Part shown: positions 14,922-24,459 of the stretch, piece after piece
Numbering within the stretch: position 1 is the first letter of the stretch
Layout of the letters: the number at the start of each line of letters is the position of its first letter
Source: Gammaproteobacteria bacterium
Lineage (GTDB): Bacteria; Pseudomonadota; Gammaproteobacteria; SZUA-229
NCBI GenBank assembly: GCA_029880105.1
Contig: JAOUPA010000006.1
Coordinates: forward strand, 1-29,521
Reading direction: 5' to 3'
Length of the DNA: 29,521 nt
Translations under genes and position numbers: made by a program
Notes under the pieces: model-generated
What the model was told of the DNA's origin: nothing
The model's database searches: none
Seen by the model: the letters and a program-made list of their open reading frames with translations, nothing else

Positions 14922-17681
14922 ATGAGTGCTGGAAAAGTCTCTAATGGTATCAATCAGGTGCATGAGCCCCCATCACCTATGGTTGGCGATGCCATGTCAG
15001 TACCTCATGCCTGCACCATTGATCAGGTACTCGAGTCGCAGCATACATCGCGGCATGGTCTGACTCAGGCAGAGGCCTTATTGCGACTAGAGCGTAATGG
15101 CCCTAATAGCCTCCCTGAAACAAAACCTGATAGTTTTGCGCTGGTTTTTCTCCACCAGTTTAAGAGTCCGCTTATATATGTCCTGCTTGTGGCTGCGGTT
15201 TTGTCGATGCTCATTGAAGAATGGTCAGATGCAGGCTTCATCGCTGCTGTTTTGCTGATCAATGGCATTATAGGTACTGTACAGGAGCATTCAGCTCAAC
15301 GTGCAGCTACGGCGTTGCGAAGCCTGGTGAGTACCCAATGCCTGGTGATGCGCAATGCAGATAGTTATGAAATTGATTCCAGGGAACTGGTTCGGGGTGA
15401 TCTGGTGTTGCTCGAATCAGGTGACAAAATTCCTGCTGATATACGGTTACTGGATAGTCACGATCTTGAAATCAATGAATCGTTACTCACAGGTGAGTCC
15501 ATAGCTGTATTAAAAGATGCCTCACTGCTGCTGGAGGCAGAAACCGCGTTGGCTGATCGACGTAATATGTTATTCGCCGGCTCGCTGGTGGAGCGTGGTC
15601 GTAGTCGTGGCGTAGTAGTGAACACAGCTCTTGATACTGAGCTCGGACGTATCGCTGAATCAGTATTAAATAAACCACCGACAAAAGCACCGCTTTTGAT
15701 ACGTATGGAAAAATTCACCCATCGTATTGCTATTATCGTTGCGGTGTCGGCGATTATCATGGGTTTGATTTCATTTTCCCGTGGTATGCCACTGGCAGAG
15801 ATTTTTCTGCTCGCAGTTGCACTGGCGGTTTCTGCTATACCTGAAGGCTTGCCTGTCGCATTGACGGTGGCGCTGGCCATAGGTATGCGCAGGATGGCGC
15901 GTCGTAATGTAATCATCCGCAAACTGATCGCTGTGGAAGGCCTTGGTTCATGTACCTATATCGCTACTGACAAAACGGGGACGCTGACGGTTAATCAATT
16001 GACCGCACGTAAATTGGTATTCCCTGAGCAGCCTGCCTTCGATATAACAGGTTCAGGTAATGAACCTGTTGGTGAAGTTTTAATTGAGGCCGTTGCACCT
16101 GATATCGAACAGAAACAGCTAATAAATCATTTGTCGCAAATTGCCGTGCTCGCCAATGAAGGGTTACTTAGCCATCGTGGTGATGGCTGGATACACCACG
16201 GCGATGCTGTTGATACTGCCTTGCTGGTGATGGCGCATAAAACAGGAATTTCAAAACCTGAAACTCTAAATTCCTATCCGGAACTGTCAACTATTACCTT
16301 TGAATCGGAACGTCTATTTTGTGCCAGCTTAAATGCCAGTGATGGAGCACAGTTAGCGCATGTAAAGGGTGCGCTCGAACGCCTGCTGCCAATGTGTACA
16401 TCAATGGCAGCTACAGATGGCGATATTAAGTTAAATACAGAACTGCTCGAGCAGCAGGCCCAGTCTCTGGCATCGCAGGGTTACCGTGTGATTGCACTCG
16501 CTAGTGGTGTCATTGAATTAAACGAAGGCGAAGTCTTTTCTGAAGAACACCTGCATGGTTTAACGTTAATAGGTATGGTTGGTCTCATTGATCCCTTACG
16601 TGCTGAGGCCAAAGATGCCATTGCACTATGTCAGAAAGCGGGCATCAAAGTAGCAATGATAACCGGCGATCATCCGATAACAGCTTACGCAATTGCGCAC
16701 GAACTTGGACTTGCCAGCAACCAGGATCAGGTTATTACTGGGCCTGAACTAAAACATTTTAAAGATAATGGTATTATCGATGACCTAATTCGTGAAACAC
16801 GTGTGTTTGCACGTGTCGAACCACAACAGAAGCTTGATATCGTACAGTCACTGCAGCGCATTGGGCACTTTGTTGCTGTGAGTGGAGATGGTGCCAATGA
16901 TGCGCCTGCCCTGCGTGCTGCGCATGTCGGTGTTGCCATGGGGAAAAACGGCACCGATGTGGCGCGTGAAACAGCTGATATCATTATTACCGATGATAAT
17001 TTTTCATCGATTGTTGCTGGCATCGAAGAAGGCCGTATTGCTTATGCCAATGTGCGCAAAGTTATTTTCCTGCTGATCTCTACCGGTATGGCCGAGCTGG
17101 TATTGTTTGCGCTGGCACTGATAACATCCCTGCCTCTACCCCTGCTCGCCGTGCATCTACTCTGGTTGAATCTGGTGACTAATGGCATTCAGGATGTTGC
17201 ACTGGCATTCGAACCTGGTGAAGGCCATGAATTGCAGCAACCACCACGACCACCGCGTGATCGTATATTTAATCGTATTATGATTGAGCGTGTTGTTATT
17301 TCTGCGATTTATATTGGTTCTGTTGCCTTCTTTCTGTTTCAGTGGCTATTAACTCAGGGGTTTAGTATTGATGAAGCGCGTAATGGCACTTTATTGTTGA
17401 TGGTTCTGTTTGAAAATGTACACGTGTTTAACTGTCGTTCGGAAACACGATCAATCTTCCAGCATAGTCCACTACACAATCCTATCTTGCTGGTTGGTAC
17501 GATCACTGCTCAGCTCATTCATATCACTGCTATGTATATGCCGTGGATTAGTGATGTACTACGCATTCAGCCTGTTTCATTCGATCACTGGCTGCAGTTG
17601 CTGGCACTGGCTTTCAGTGTTCTGGTGATTATGGAGATGCATAAACTGGTGAGAAACTGGGTCAACCAGAAAAAGATATAA
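14922..17681 (+). CDS. P-type cation-transporting ATPase (P2-type)
   Basis: Inner-membrane ATP-driven cation pump of 919 residues, normal for the P2 family. It has an N-terminal cation-ATPase domain (LTQAEALLRLERNGPNSLPE), transmembrane helices near 80-120 and 260-320, and an actuator loop with LTGES. PEGLP at 307-311 in M4 is the cation-coordination segment. The phosphorylation site is D350 in DKTGTLT, with TGDHPITA and the hinge GDGANDAPALR at 655-664, then several C-terminal helices. PEGLP with DKTGTLT fits the Ca2+-ATPase/Na+,K+-ATPase branch, so Ca2+ is a reasonable but unproved substrate. The ribosome site before ATG is weak. Its stop codon directly abuts the stop of the convergent sortase gene (no intervening base). 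Confidence 0.93.
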   Translation: MSAGKVSNGINQVHEPPSPMVGDAMSVPHACTIDQVLESQHTSRHGLTQAEALLRLERNGPNSLPETKPDSFALVFLHQFKSPLIYVLLVAAVLSMLIEEWSDAGFIAAVLLINGIIGTVQEHSAQRAATALRSLVSTQCLVMRNADSYEIDSRELVRGDLVLLESGDKIPADIRLLDSHDLEINESLLTGESIAVLKDASLLLEAETALADRRNMLFAGSLVERGRSRGVVVNTALDTELGRIAESVLNKPPTKAPLLIRMEKFTHRIAIIVAVSAIIMGLISFSRGMPLAEIFLLAVALAVSAIPEGLPVALTVALAIGMRRMARRNVIIRKLIAVEGLGSCTYIATDKTGTLTVNQLTARKLVFPEQPAFDITGSGNEPVGEVLIEAVAPDIEQKQLINHLSQIAVLANEGLLSHRGDGWIHHGDAVDTALLVMAHKTGISKPETLNSYPELSTITFESERLFCASLNASDGAQLAHVKGALERLLPMCTSMAATDGDIKLNTELLEQQAQSLASQGYRVIALASGVIELNEGEVFSEEHLHGLTLIGMVGLIDPLRAEAKDAIALCQKAGIKVAMITGDHPITAYAIAHELGLASNQDQVITGPELKHFKDNGIIDDLIRETRVFARVEPQQKLDIVQSLQRIGHFVAVSGDGANDAPALRAAHVGVAMGKNGTDVARETADIIITDDNFSSIVAGIEEGRIAYANVRKVIFLLISTGMAELVLFALALITSLPLPLLAVHLLWLNLVTNGIQDVALAFEPGEGHELQQPPRPPRDRIFNRIMIERVVISAIYIGSVAFFLFQWLLTQGFSIDEARNGTLLLMVLFENVHVFNCRSETRSIFQHSPLHNPILLVGTITAQLIHITAMYMPWISDVLRIQPVSFDHWLQLLALAFSVLVIMEMHKLVRNWVNQKKI

Positions 17682-18254
17682 TCAAACTTCAATCGTGCCA
17701 ACGATAAAACGCTGTTTGCCACTAGCGGAGAGCGCATCAAACGGATAACAGGTTGTAAGGATTAAATCATAATCCGCATCGATATTATCAATCCAGTATG
17801 TTTCACCATCAACGACGCCGATATCCTTAACCCTGTATTGCCTGATGCCCTTTGCTGTCTTTATAAATATGACATCATTAATGTTGATGTGCTGCAATTT
17901 GCGAAAGTGTGTATCGCGATGTCCACTAATTAACTTGACACCATTGCCATCAAGATCGTCACCTGCCAATGACAGCCCCGGGCCAAACGCTAGACTGGCA
18001 CCGCTATCACCGGAAAGAATGATTTCTTTGAGGTCAATCGAAGGTATCGCAATGTCGGCGACCGGCCAGGTATCTGCCCACGACCATGGCTTATTGACAT
18101 CTTTATTATGAAGTGTGGCAAGCCAGGCATCGTGAATAAGGAATGAAGCTGCATAGGCCTTACAGTAGATCCAGGTGGCATGGGCAAAATGCCAGCTCCC
18201 CATCATCATACTTACTAACATGGCAGTTTTCATAAACGAACGGCTAATAATCAT
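17682..18254 (-). CDS. Sortase of the proteobacterial dedicated sortase system
   Basis: Membrane-anchored transpeptidase of 190 residues that cleaves its target at an LPxTA-like signal. It has an N-terminal hydrophobic segment (about 8-28) and the sortase triad H112 (LISGHRDTHF), C169 (ILTTCYPFD) and R182 (KQRFIVG). It fits the marine-proteobacterial sortase subfamily, which occurs with one dedicated substrate instead of a set of cell-wall proteins. Here that substrate is the upstream gene, overlapping by 11 bases. What the protein is attached to in a Gram-negative cell is not known to me. It is last in a minus-strand operon and ends right against the P-type ATPase gene. Confidence 0.93.
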   Translation of the reverse strand: MIISRSFMKTAMLVSMMMGSWHFAHATWIYCKAYAASFLIHDAWLATLHNKDVNKPWSWADTWPVADIAIPSIDLKEIILSGDSGASLAFGPGLSLAGDDLDGNGVKLISGHRDTHFRKLQHININDVIFIKTAKGIRQYRVKDIGVVDGETYWIDNIDADYDLILTTCYPFDALSASGKQRFIVGTIEV

Positions 18255-20346
18255 GGGTTAACCGCATAAAGCGAAGCATCAGTGCCATGGTGGTAAATAA
18301 TAACAGCGCATAGATGAGGTGCTGGTAGGCGCCTGTTGCTGTCTGTGGCAAATTGATCTTTGATGCCTGTGTGCCAGAACGCGCCCAGCCATGCGGTAAA
18401 TTATTTTTGATCAGTTCTGAATGAAGCTGGCCGCTCTGGTTGACCGGGGTAACATCAACCGCAACCAGGCTGGTAAATCGACTGACCAGGTTGTGCCTGA
18501 TCGATTCCTCTATGATCTGCATCTTCATGTGATCTTTCATGTTGCCCTGATCTTCATCGTAGTGCGCCTGTGTCAGTGCTGCTATCTTTTCTCTGGCCCA
18601 GGCGACCCTGACACCATCATTAAATGAAGCCGTGTTGAGTGAGACTTTAGACTGCCAGGGTGTTGTCCCGATATAACCTTTTATGGTGATATCTTTGTAA
18701 ATATTTTTTCCACGGAGTAATACCGTGACAGGTTCACCGATGTATAAATCAGGAATTGGGTTGGAATAGTGCTCAATGTCATCACCAATAACTTTCATAC
18801 TAATGTCAGTGAGTGCAGGTGATTCCAGCCTGCGAAACAGCGCTTCTGTTTTTTTACCGACTTCACGAATGTCGCTGATAAAGGTGTAGGTTCCCCGACC
18901 TGCCTGAGCCGCTTTTTTCATAAAAAAGTTATTTGGCGCTGAACCAATACCTACTGTGAATAAACGATTATCATCCAGGTGGGATTTTATGTAGGAAAAC
19001 AGATCACGTTCATTACTGACATTGCCATCGGTGATAAAAATCGTCTGACGTAAGAAGGAAGGATCTGACTCAGATTCGAGCGCCAGTTTTAATGCCGGAA
19101 GCATAACGGTGCCGCCATCGGCACTCAGGGAGCTGACAAAACGACGTGCTTCGTTAATATTATCATTGCTGGCGTACTTCGATCTGTAGTGCATCTTTTT
19201 TGACATATTATTAAACCAGATGATATTGAATTTATCGGAGGGTTTTAACCTGTTAAGTGCCAGCATCAGTGCTGACTTTGCCTGATCAATAGATGTACCA
19301 GACATTGAGCCTGAGACATCGAGAATAAATACGACATCGCGGGGAATATCTAGCCTGTTATAGAGCTCGTCTCTCGGTGGATATACGGTAATTAAACTGT
19401 AATCGTAACCGTCGTAGTGCTGGTTAAATACAGCTGCTTTTGGTAATTGGCCTAACTCAGGTGTCCAGCTGAGAATAAAATCACGGTCGGCAGGTACAGT
19501 CTTATCGCGTAGCCTGATGACATAATGATTATCAGGTTGAGGATCGATAATAACTGCATGGCTGCTACTGGCAATATGTGTCACTGGTACGCCATTATCG
19601 AGATTAATGCTTATTGAAACGGGGTTGAGCTGGTTTGAGGTTTCTGAGGACAGGCTGAAGACACCCACATCATACTGTGGATCTGACAGACCAGCCCTGG
19701 ATGGTGTGATAAACCGCTCACCGACGACTAGTGGATAACGCAGTGTATATTCGCCATCGCGGTATTGCAGCGTTTGCTGATATTCAATTTCAACTTCCAT
19801 TTCAGCACCGGGTGAAATATTGGCCAACCGTGTACTGAAAATATTCGGGCGCTGCTGTTCGATCAGGCCTGCCCTCTGACCATTGTTACGGGCCTGCTGG
19901 TAGGTCTTTCTAGCCTGTTCTTTTTCCTGAATCTGGCCCTCAATAACACGGCCGTCGATCATCAGTTTAAAATGATCGACAGCCGCATTATCGGGTAGTG
20001 GAAATACGTATAAGCCTTCGGCCCATAGACTGCTGGTGTTTTTGAACTGTTGCCGCACCCTGGCGCGCGCAATCATGCCGCTGACATTGATACTAACATC
20101 AGACTCCAGCTGCAGTGCTTCAATATAAACACCATTATCATGCTGTAACCAGGCGGTACCGCGTGTAACGGCATTCATATCTGGTTCAGCGCCAGCGTGA
20201 GCGAAACTTGCAAATGTGACTAACAGTGTAATTGAAAGCACCGCAATTACCAGTCGAACAAACAGCGTAATGGTTTTATTGATGCGAGTGTATTCGATGA
20301 TTAGATCCTGTTGAGCGTTCATGGCGTTCTCCTGGGTTTTGTTCAT
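18244..20346 (-). CDS. Sortase target protein with VIT and von Willebrand A domains
   Basis: The dedicated substrate of the adjacent sortase, 700 residues. An N-terminal signal/transmembrane segment (about 28-52, ending in AHAGAEP) is followed by a VIT domain (about 65-200, with ARVRQQFKN, YVFPLPDNAAVDHFKL and EKEQARKTYQQA). Next is a vWA domain (about 330-510) with the metal-ion-dependent adhesion motif DVSGSMS. A C-terminal sorting signal follows: LPQTA at 666-670, a hydrophobic helix, and a tail with basic residues. The VIT plus vWA arrangement resembles inter-alpha-trypsin inhibitor heavy chains and suggests surface adhesion or protein binding. The start ATG overlaps the stop of the 90-residue gene (ATGA), so the genes are tightly coupled. 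Confidence 0.94.
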   Translation of the reverse strand: MNKTQENAMNAQQDLIIEYTRINKTITLFVRLVIAVLSITLLVTFASFAHAGAEPDMNAVTRGTAWLQHDNGVYIEALQLESDVSINVSGMIARARVRQQFKNTSSLWAEGLYVFPLPDNAAVDHFKLMIDGRVIEGQIQEKEQARKTYQQARNNGQRAGLIEQQRPNIFSTRLANISPGAEMEVEIEYQQTLQYRDGEYTLRYPLVVGERFITPSRAGLSDPQYDVGVFSLSSETSNQLNPVSISINLDNGVPVTHIASSSHAVIIDPQPDNHYVIRLRDKTVPADRDFILSWTPELGQLPKAAVFNQHYDGYDYSLITVYPPRDELYNRLDIPRDVVFILDVSGSMSGTSIDQAKSALMLALNRLKPSDKFNIIWFNNMSKKMHYRSKYASNDNINEARRFVSSLSADGGTVMLPALKLALESESDPSFLRQTIFITDGNVSNERDLFSYIKSHLDDNRLFTVGIGSAPNNFFMKKAAQAGRGTYTFISDIREVGKKTEALFRRLESPALTDISMKVIGDDIEHYSNPIPDLYIGEPVTVLLRGKNIYKDITIKGYIGTTPWQSKVSLNTASFNDGVRVAWAREKIAALTQAHYDEDQGNMKDHMKMQIIEESIRHNLVSRFTSLVAVDVTPVNQSGQLHSELIKNNLPHGWARSGTQASKINLPQTATGAYQHLIYALLLFTTMALMLRFMRLTHDY

Positions 20347-20615
20347 CGAGTGATTAGTGGCTTAAAACGGTGACCCACGGCGATAATGCGTTCGTTTGAT
20401 ACGACAACATAGGCATCCATCATGTCTTCAAGCCGCCTGACTACGATGTGACCAACTTCACTACAGAGCGTGCGCCTGCTTTGCTTGTCGAAATAAATCA
20501 CCGTCGTGCCATTCATACCAGTAATGCGACAACCAAACTGGCGCAGCCATTCGATAATAATGGGTGGTACCGGACGATGGCTCTGATTTGTACTAACCTG
20601 TTGTGCTGTATTCAT
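20343..20615 (-). CDS. Small conserved-looking protein inside the sortase operon
   Basis: A 90-residue protein that I do not recognise. It has no signal peptide or membrane segment, and is basic and probably cytosolic. The C-terminal half reads as alternating strands (TTVIYFDKQSRRTLCSE, HIVVRRLEDMM, AYVVVSNERIIAVGHRF), which suggests a small beta-rich fold. It is well supported as a gene: a good AGAGGAA ribosome site, a 4-base ATGA overlap with the sortase target start, and codon use like its neighbours. It sits between pdsO and the target gene, so a role in expression or assembly of the sortase substrate is possible but is only inferred from position. Confidence 0.7.
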   Translation of the reverse strand: MNTAQQVSTNQSHRPVPPIIIEWLRQFGCRITGMNGTTVIYFDKQSRRTLCSEVGHIVVRRLEDMMDAYVVVSNERIIAVGHRFKPLITR

Positions 20616-20645
20616 CTCTAATTCCTCTTACAATTTGTTATTTTG

Positions 20646-20683
20646 AAAAAGGCCCGACCCACAGAAATTCTGAGAGCCGGGTT
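20646..20683 (-). terminator. Intrinsic terminator or attenuator after pdsO
   Basis: On the minus strand, about 14 pairs can form between CCCGGCTCTCAGAA and TTCTGTGGGTCGGG (two wobbles, one mismatch) with almost no loop. This is followed by CC and TTTTT. It directly follows the pdsO stop and precedes the rest of the operon, so it could end a pdsO-only transcript and lower expression of the downstream target and sortase genes. Confidence 0.65.
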
Positions 20684-20688
20684 AAGTT

Positions 20689-21447
20689 TTAAAAGGAAGC
20701 CTTGCCAGAAATTGAGGCCACATTGTTGTTTGCATCAGCAGGTGATTCAAAGCTGACGACTACACGACGATCAAAAACGTAGGCGCCGAGATCGCCTGGT
20801 TGCGAAACGAAATCTTTCTCGCCGTGTGCACGAAGGATCATTCTGTTTTCATCAACACCACTGTTGATAAGGTAGTCACGCACTGATAACAGGCGCTCAG
20901 CTGAGAGTCTAAGATTTTTATTCTCATCACCCTGCCTGTCTGAGTAACCATCCAGGATAACTCTGAGATCACTGATTTCATTCAGTAAGCTGGCAATGAC
21001 ATCAAGTTGTGGTGAATAAAATTTTTCTACATCGATGCTGCCGGCCTTGAAATAAACGCCGACAGTGAGGTCCTTGCTGATGATTTCCTTGAGGTTGTCC
21101 ATGGCGTGGTCGGTTACAACGGGGATACTTTGATCGATCGATGCAACAATGACCGGATTGGCTGAATTCTGTTGCATGGCTACCTCTTTTCGATCTGTGG
21201 CCAATTCGGTTTTAGCCAGATTATCGATATCCTCGATTTCACTGGTTTCATGCCGACCGATGATATTGCCGATGAGGCCACCTACCACCATGCCTACAGG
21301 TCCGGCCAGAATGGCACCACTGGCGGCGCCGACACCGATGGCGGTGTAAGGACGATGATTGTTATCATCATCCTGTGACGCTAAACTCTGGGTCGAGCTG
21401 GCTGCGATGATGGCTGCGATTGCGATTGAAACAAGATTTTTATTCAT
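20689..21447 (-). CDS. pdsO: OmpA-family protein of the dedicated sortase system
   Basis: A 252-residue exported protein with a signal peptide (1-23, STQSLAS). A glycine-zipper segment at about 34-66 (GVGAASGAILAGPVGMVVGG) could insert in or associate with the membrane. A C-terminal OmpA-like peptidoglycan-binding domain covers about 140-240 (VYFKAGSIDVEKFY, LDGYSDRQGDENKNLRLSAER, LRAHGEKD, DRRVVVSFE). This combination and place match the OmpA-family member of the proteobacterial dedicated sortase system. It may tie the system to peptidoglycan, which would be the scaffold near the sortase target. The ribosome site AGGAGAAAATT precedes ATG. It is divergent from the PdsR/PdsS regulators, and the 177-base gap is the likely control region for both directions. 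Confidence 0.88.
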   Translation of the reverse strand: MNKNLVSIAIAAIIAASSTQSLASQDDDNNHRPYTAIGVGAASGAILAGPVGMVVGGLIGNIIGRHETSEIEDIDNLAKTELATDRKEVAMQQNSANPVIVASIDQSIPVVTDHAMDNLKEIISKDLTVGVYFKAGSIDVEKFYSPQLDVIASLLNEISDLRVILDGYSDRQGDENKNLRLSAERLLSVRDYLINSGVDENRMILRAHGEKDFVSQPGDLGAYVFDRRVVVSFESPADANNNVASISGKASF

Positions 21448-21624
21448 AATTTTCTCCTGGTTAAAATTCGGTGGTTTGCACTATGCAAGTCACCTCGTTA
21501 CGATTGTCATTAAACCAACGGACCAGGTTTCAATCTTTGGCAGTACATGGAGAGAAAATGGATAAATTATGGAGATGCTGTCAAAGCACTCTACAATCAG
21601 CCTGAATTAAGGTAGATTCATGCC

Positions 21625-22323
21625 ATGAGTGAGAAAGACAATATTATTGCTATTGTGGAAGACGACGCTAGCCAGCGTCAGCAATATGCTGAGGCGCTAC
21701 GCAACTGTGGTTACGAGGTTGTTGAATATGCCGACCGTCAGACAGCAGTTACCGCATTTGAACAGTCCCTGCCCGATCTGGCGATTCTGGATATTATGCT
21801 GGGTGATGATGTCGGTGCGGGTTTTGAGCTGTGCCGTTATCTCAAGGAGAAAGATTCGCAGTTTCCAATAATTTTTTTGACCAGTCGTGGCAACGAGCTC
21901 GATAAAATTTACGGCCTGCAGCTGGGTGCATGGGATTACCAGACAAAACCGGTATCACTGGAATTTCTGATCACCCGTATTAAATCCCTGTTTCAGATAA
22001 AGGACAGCACTTCTACAGGTAAGCATACTGACAATAGCAAACACTATGGTGATATCACTATCGATGATGCCAGTATGACCATACTCTGGAAAGGCTCACC
22101 GGTTAACCTGACGCCAACAGAGTTCGAAATACTGCGCGCGATTATTAATAATCCCGAAGGTGTTAGCATAGAGGATTTAATCAGGGCAACACGTCAGGGT
22201 GTGGTTGAAGATAATACGATCAATACTCACATTCTTCATATCAGAAAAAAATTTAAAAAAGTCGATACTGCATTCGCCTGCATTAAAACGCGTTACGGTT
22301 TTGGATATGGCTGGTTATGTTGA
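21625..22323 (+). CDS. pdsR: Response regulator of the dedicated sortase system
   Basis: OmpR/PhoB-type transcription regulator of 232 residues. The receiver domain (about 5-125) has the acidic pair D13/D14 in IVEDDAS, phospho-acceptor D56 in AILDIMLGDD, and K108 in DYQTKPVS. The winged-helix DNA-binding domain covers about 140-232 (LTPTEFEILRAIINNPEGV, NTINTHILHIRKKFK, ending RYGFGYGWLC). It overlaps the kinase gene by 7 bases and faces the pdsO operon across a shared intergenic region, so it probably controls that operon; this is inferred from gene order. ATG at 21625 is chosen over the ATG at 21620, which runs into an immediate stop. Confidence 0.92.
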   Translation: MSEKDNIIAIVEDDASQRQQYAEALRNCGYEVVEYADRQTAVTAFEQSLPDLAILDIMLGDDVGAGFELCRYLKEKDSQFPIIFLTSRGNELDKIYGLQLGAWDYQTKPVSLEFLITRIKSLFQIKDSTSTGKHTDNSKHYGDITIDDASMTILWKGSPVNLTPTEFEILRAIINNPEGVSIEDLIRATRQGVVEDNTINTHILHIRKKFKKVDTAFACIKTRYGFGYGWLC

Positions 22324-24398
22324 GCGTCAGTAAAAAACATCGAGCACGCTTTTCGCTGAACCTGCAAATTATTGCTTTCAGTTTCCTGTTCCTGTTGGCA
22401 CTGCCCTGGCTAGGTAACCGTTACATGGATGAAATGAAAGAATTCCTGGTACAGGGCCAGGGTGATGCGCAGTTATTAGCGGCGCAGGCCATCGCAACTG
22501 TTCTGCACAATCGTGCAGATTTGTTCAATATTTCAAATGCGCCGAGCAATTCACTAATTGAACAGGGCTCACTTTATGTCTACCCGCTCGACCAGAGAAT
22601 CGTACTCGATGGTTACGGTAGCGACTGGAATTTACTGTTGGCGCAGAAAAGAAGCTTTGGTCCTGAAAGTCTTATCTATGATCGAACTGCGGGCTCGCTA
22701 TCACCGGTAACTTTTGGTTTATTACTTGGCGAGTACAATAAACATCTCTATGGCCTGGTCAGCGTCAATGACAGCAGTATTGTCTATCGGCATCCACAGT
22801 ACAGCCGTCTAGATAGCAGCGATCAGGTTCGCATTGAGCTGGTCGATAAAAATGCTGATATAAAAAGGTATGTCATCATTACCGAGGCGGCAGGTACGGC
22901 CAGTGTTTATGAAATGCATGAAGACTGGGCACGGCCTCTAACAGGACAGCCAGTATTCAAGTTGAATGCCATCTGGCGTGAAACTGCACAGGGTTATGAT
23001 GTTGAGTTTCGATTTCCAATCAATTGGTTAAGTAATGATCAGCACCTGATGATTAGTGTTGCCGATGTCAGTAGCGATACGGAACGTAAGATTGATACTG
23101 TCGTCGCTACCCTGCATGAAGATAATGCAGGCGAGTTAAATAAATTAATAATTCGTTCACCTGAACTTGATCGAATTATTAAAGGACTGGGTTACGCGGA
23201 TTCCAATGTCTGTATTGTCGACCGATATCGTCGTGTACGTGCGGTGCTCGCCAGTCAGGAGCAGCAGGATACTAATACGCAAAGTCAACTATGTACGCTA
23301 ACCGATAAGGTAGCACCCGAGCTGGTCGCCAAGGCTCTGCTCGGTGAAAGCTCGGTAGCAAGAAGTCTGCTTTCTTCTGGCGAGGCACTAGTGCTTGCTT
23401 CACACCCCATTTATCAGGACGGTGAAATTAATGGCGCGGTGCTGGTGGAAAAAAATAGCGCAAACATACTCTTCAAGCAGAAGGCTTCACTGAATAAAAT
23501 TATTATTGCTACTGCCATTGTAGTTTTAATCGCCATAGTTGGTCTGTTGCTATTTAGCAGTTTACTGGCCTACCGTATTAGAAACCTGCAGAAAGAAGTC
23601 TCCTCGGCGTTTGACCTGGATGGTCGCCTGATTGCCAATGAAATCAATTCAAGTAGCAAGGCCGGTGATGAAGTCGGTGAGCTTTCACGTGTTTTTTCTA
23701 CCCTGTTATCACAGCTTAAAAGTTATACCGGGTTTCTGGAAAGTGTGCCCAGAACCTTGCGTCACGAAATACTGAATCCGCTGAATACTATCAGTATGGC
23801 CTTACAGAAAATGAGTGCTGACCAGCATTTTGATGCTGTACTGATTAGCAGTGCCAACAAGGCATCTAAACAGCTTGAATTAATAGTGCACAGCCTGACC
23901 GAGGCGGCACATATTGATGATTCCCTGTCGCAGGATGAAAAAGAAAGTTTTGATCTCGCCGAACTGCTATCGGAATATGTTTCCAATATCAGCCTTAAAC
24001 ATAAGGTCCATATATTTAGTTACACTGGCCAGGCAAGCGGCATCACTATTCAGGGTAGCGATTTACGCATCAGCCAGATGCTCGACAAGCTAAAGGATAA
24101 TGCCATTGATTTTTCAGATACTGGATCAGAAATAAAATTTGAACTGAGCCGTGATCAACAGCATGCGCTTATTAGTATATGTAATGAAGGCAAATTAATA
24201 CCAGATGAGGTATTAAATAATCTCTGTAGCGGTATTATTTCGCATCGCCACGCAGGCTCTGGCGAACCACATCTGGGCATCGGTCTGTACGTAGCCTCAC
24301 GTATAGCCAGATACCATAATGGCAGTCTGAACATTTTCAACACCGACAGCAATAAAGGTGTCTGTGTGGAGATTGAACTACCCATTCAGGCCAGCTAG
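22317..24398 (+). CDS. pdsS: Sensor histidine kinase of the dedicated sortase system
   Basis: Membrane sensor kinase of 693 residues paired with PdsR. It has one transmembrane helix at about 18-35, a large periplasmic part (about 36-390) with DGYGSDWNLL and FRFPINWLS that looks like a carbohydrate-binding/DOMON-type beta domain, and a second helix at about 394-416. A HAMP-like linker follows, then the dimerisation/phospho-acceptor helix with H483 (LRHEILNPLNTIS). The ATPase domain has the N-box LKDNAIDFSD and the G-box HLGIGLYVASRIARYHNG. The periplasmic domain may sense an envelope glycan or the state of the sortase target; the ligand is unknown. ATG overlaps the end of pdsR, indicating coupled translation. 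Confidence 0.92.
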   Translation: MLSVSKKHRARFSLNLQIIAFSFLFLLALPWLGNRYMDEMKEFLVQGQGDAQLLAAQAIATVLHNRADLFNISNAPSNSLIEQGSLYVYPLDQRIVLDGYGSDWNLLLAQKRSFGPESLIYDRTAGSLSPVTFGLLLGEYNKHLYGLVSVNDSSIVYRHPQYSRLDSSDQVRIELVDKNADIKRYVIITEAAGTASVYEMHEDWARPLTGQPVFKLNAIWRETAQGYDVEFRFPINWLSNDQHLMISVADVSSDTERKIDTVVATLHEDNAGELNKLIIRSPELDRIIKGLGYADSNVCIVDRYRRVRAVLASQEQQDTNTQSQLCTLTDKVAPELVAKALLGESSVARSLLSSGEALVLASHPIYQDGEINGAVLVEKNSANILFKQKASLNKIIIATAIVVLIAIVGLLLFSSLLAYRIRNLQKEVSSAFDLDGRLIANEINSSSKAGDEVGELSRVFSTLLSQLKSYTGFLESVPRTLRHEILNPLNTISMALQKMSADQHFDAVLISSANKASKQLELIVHSLTEAAHIDDSLSQDEKESFDLAELLSEYVSNISLKHKVHIFSYTGQASGITIQGSDLRISQMLDKLKDNAIDFSDTGSEIKFELSRDQQHALISICNEGKLIPDEVLNNLCSGIISHRHAGSGEPHLGIGLYVASRIARYHNGSLNIFNTDSNKGVCVEIELPIQAS

Positions 24399-24459
24399 GA
24401 ATGTTTTTCTTTTGAACTACCTTGTTATTGAAGTCTATACAAACGAGTGCAGCATAAAT

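Noticed and set aside
21359..21565. A plus-strand frame across the pdsO start and the pdsO/pdsR gap
   Set aside because: Mostly antisense to pdsO with no family features and no ribosome site.
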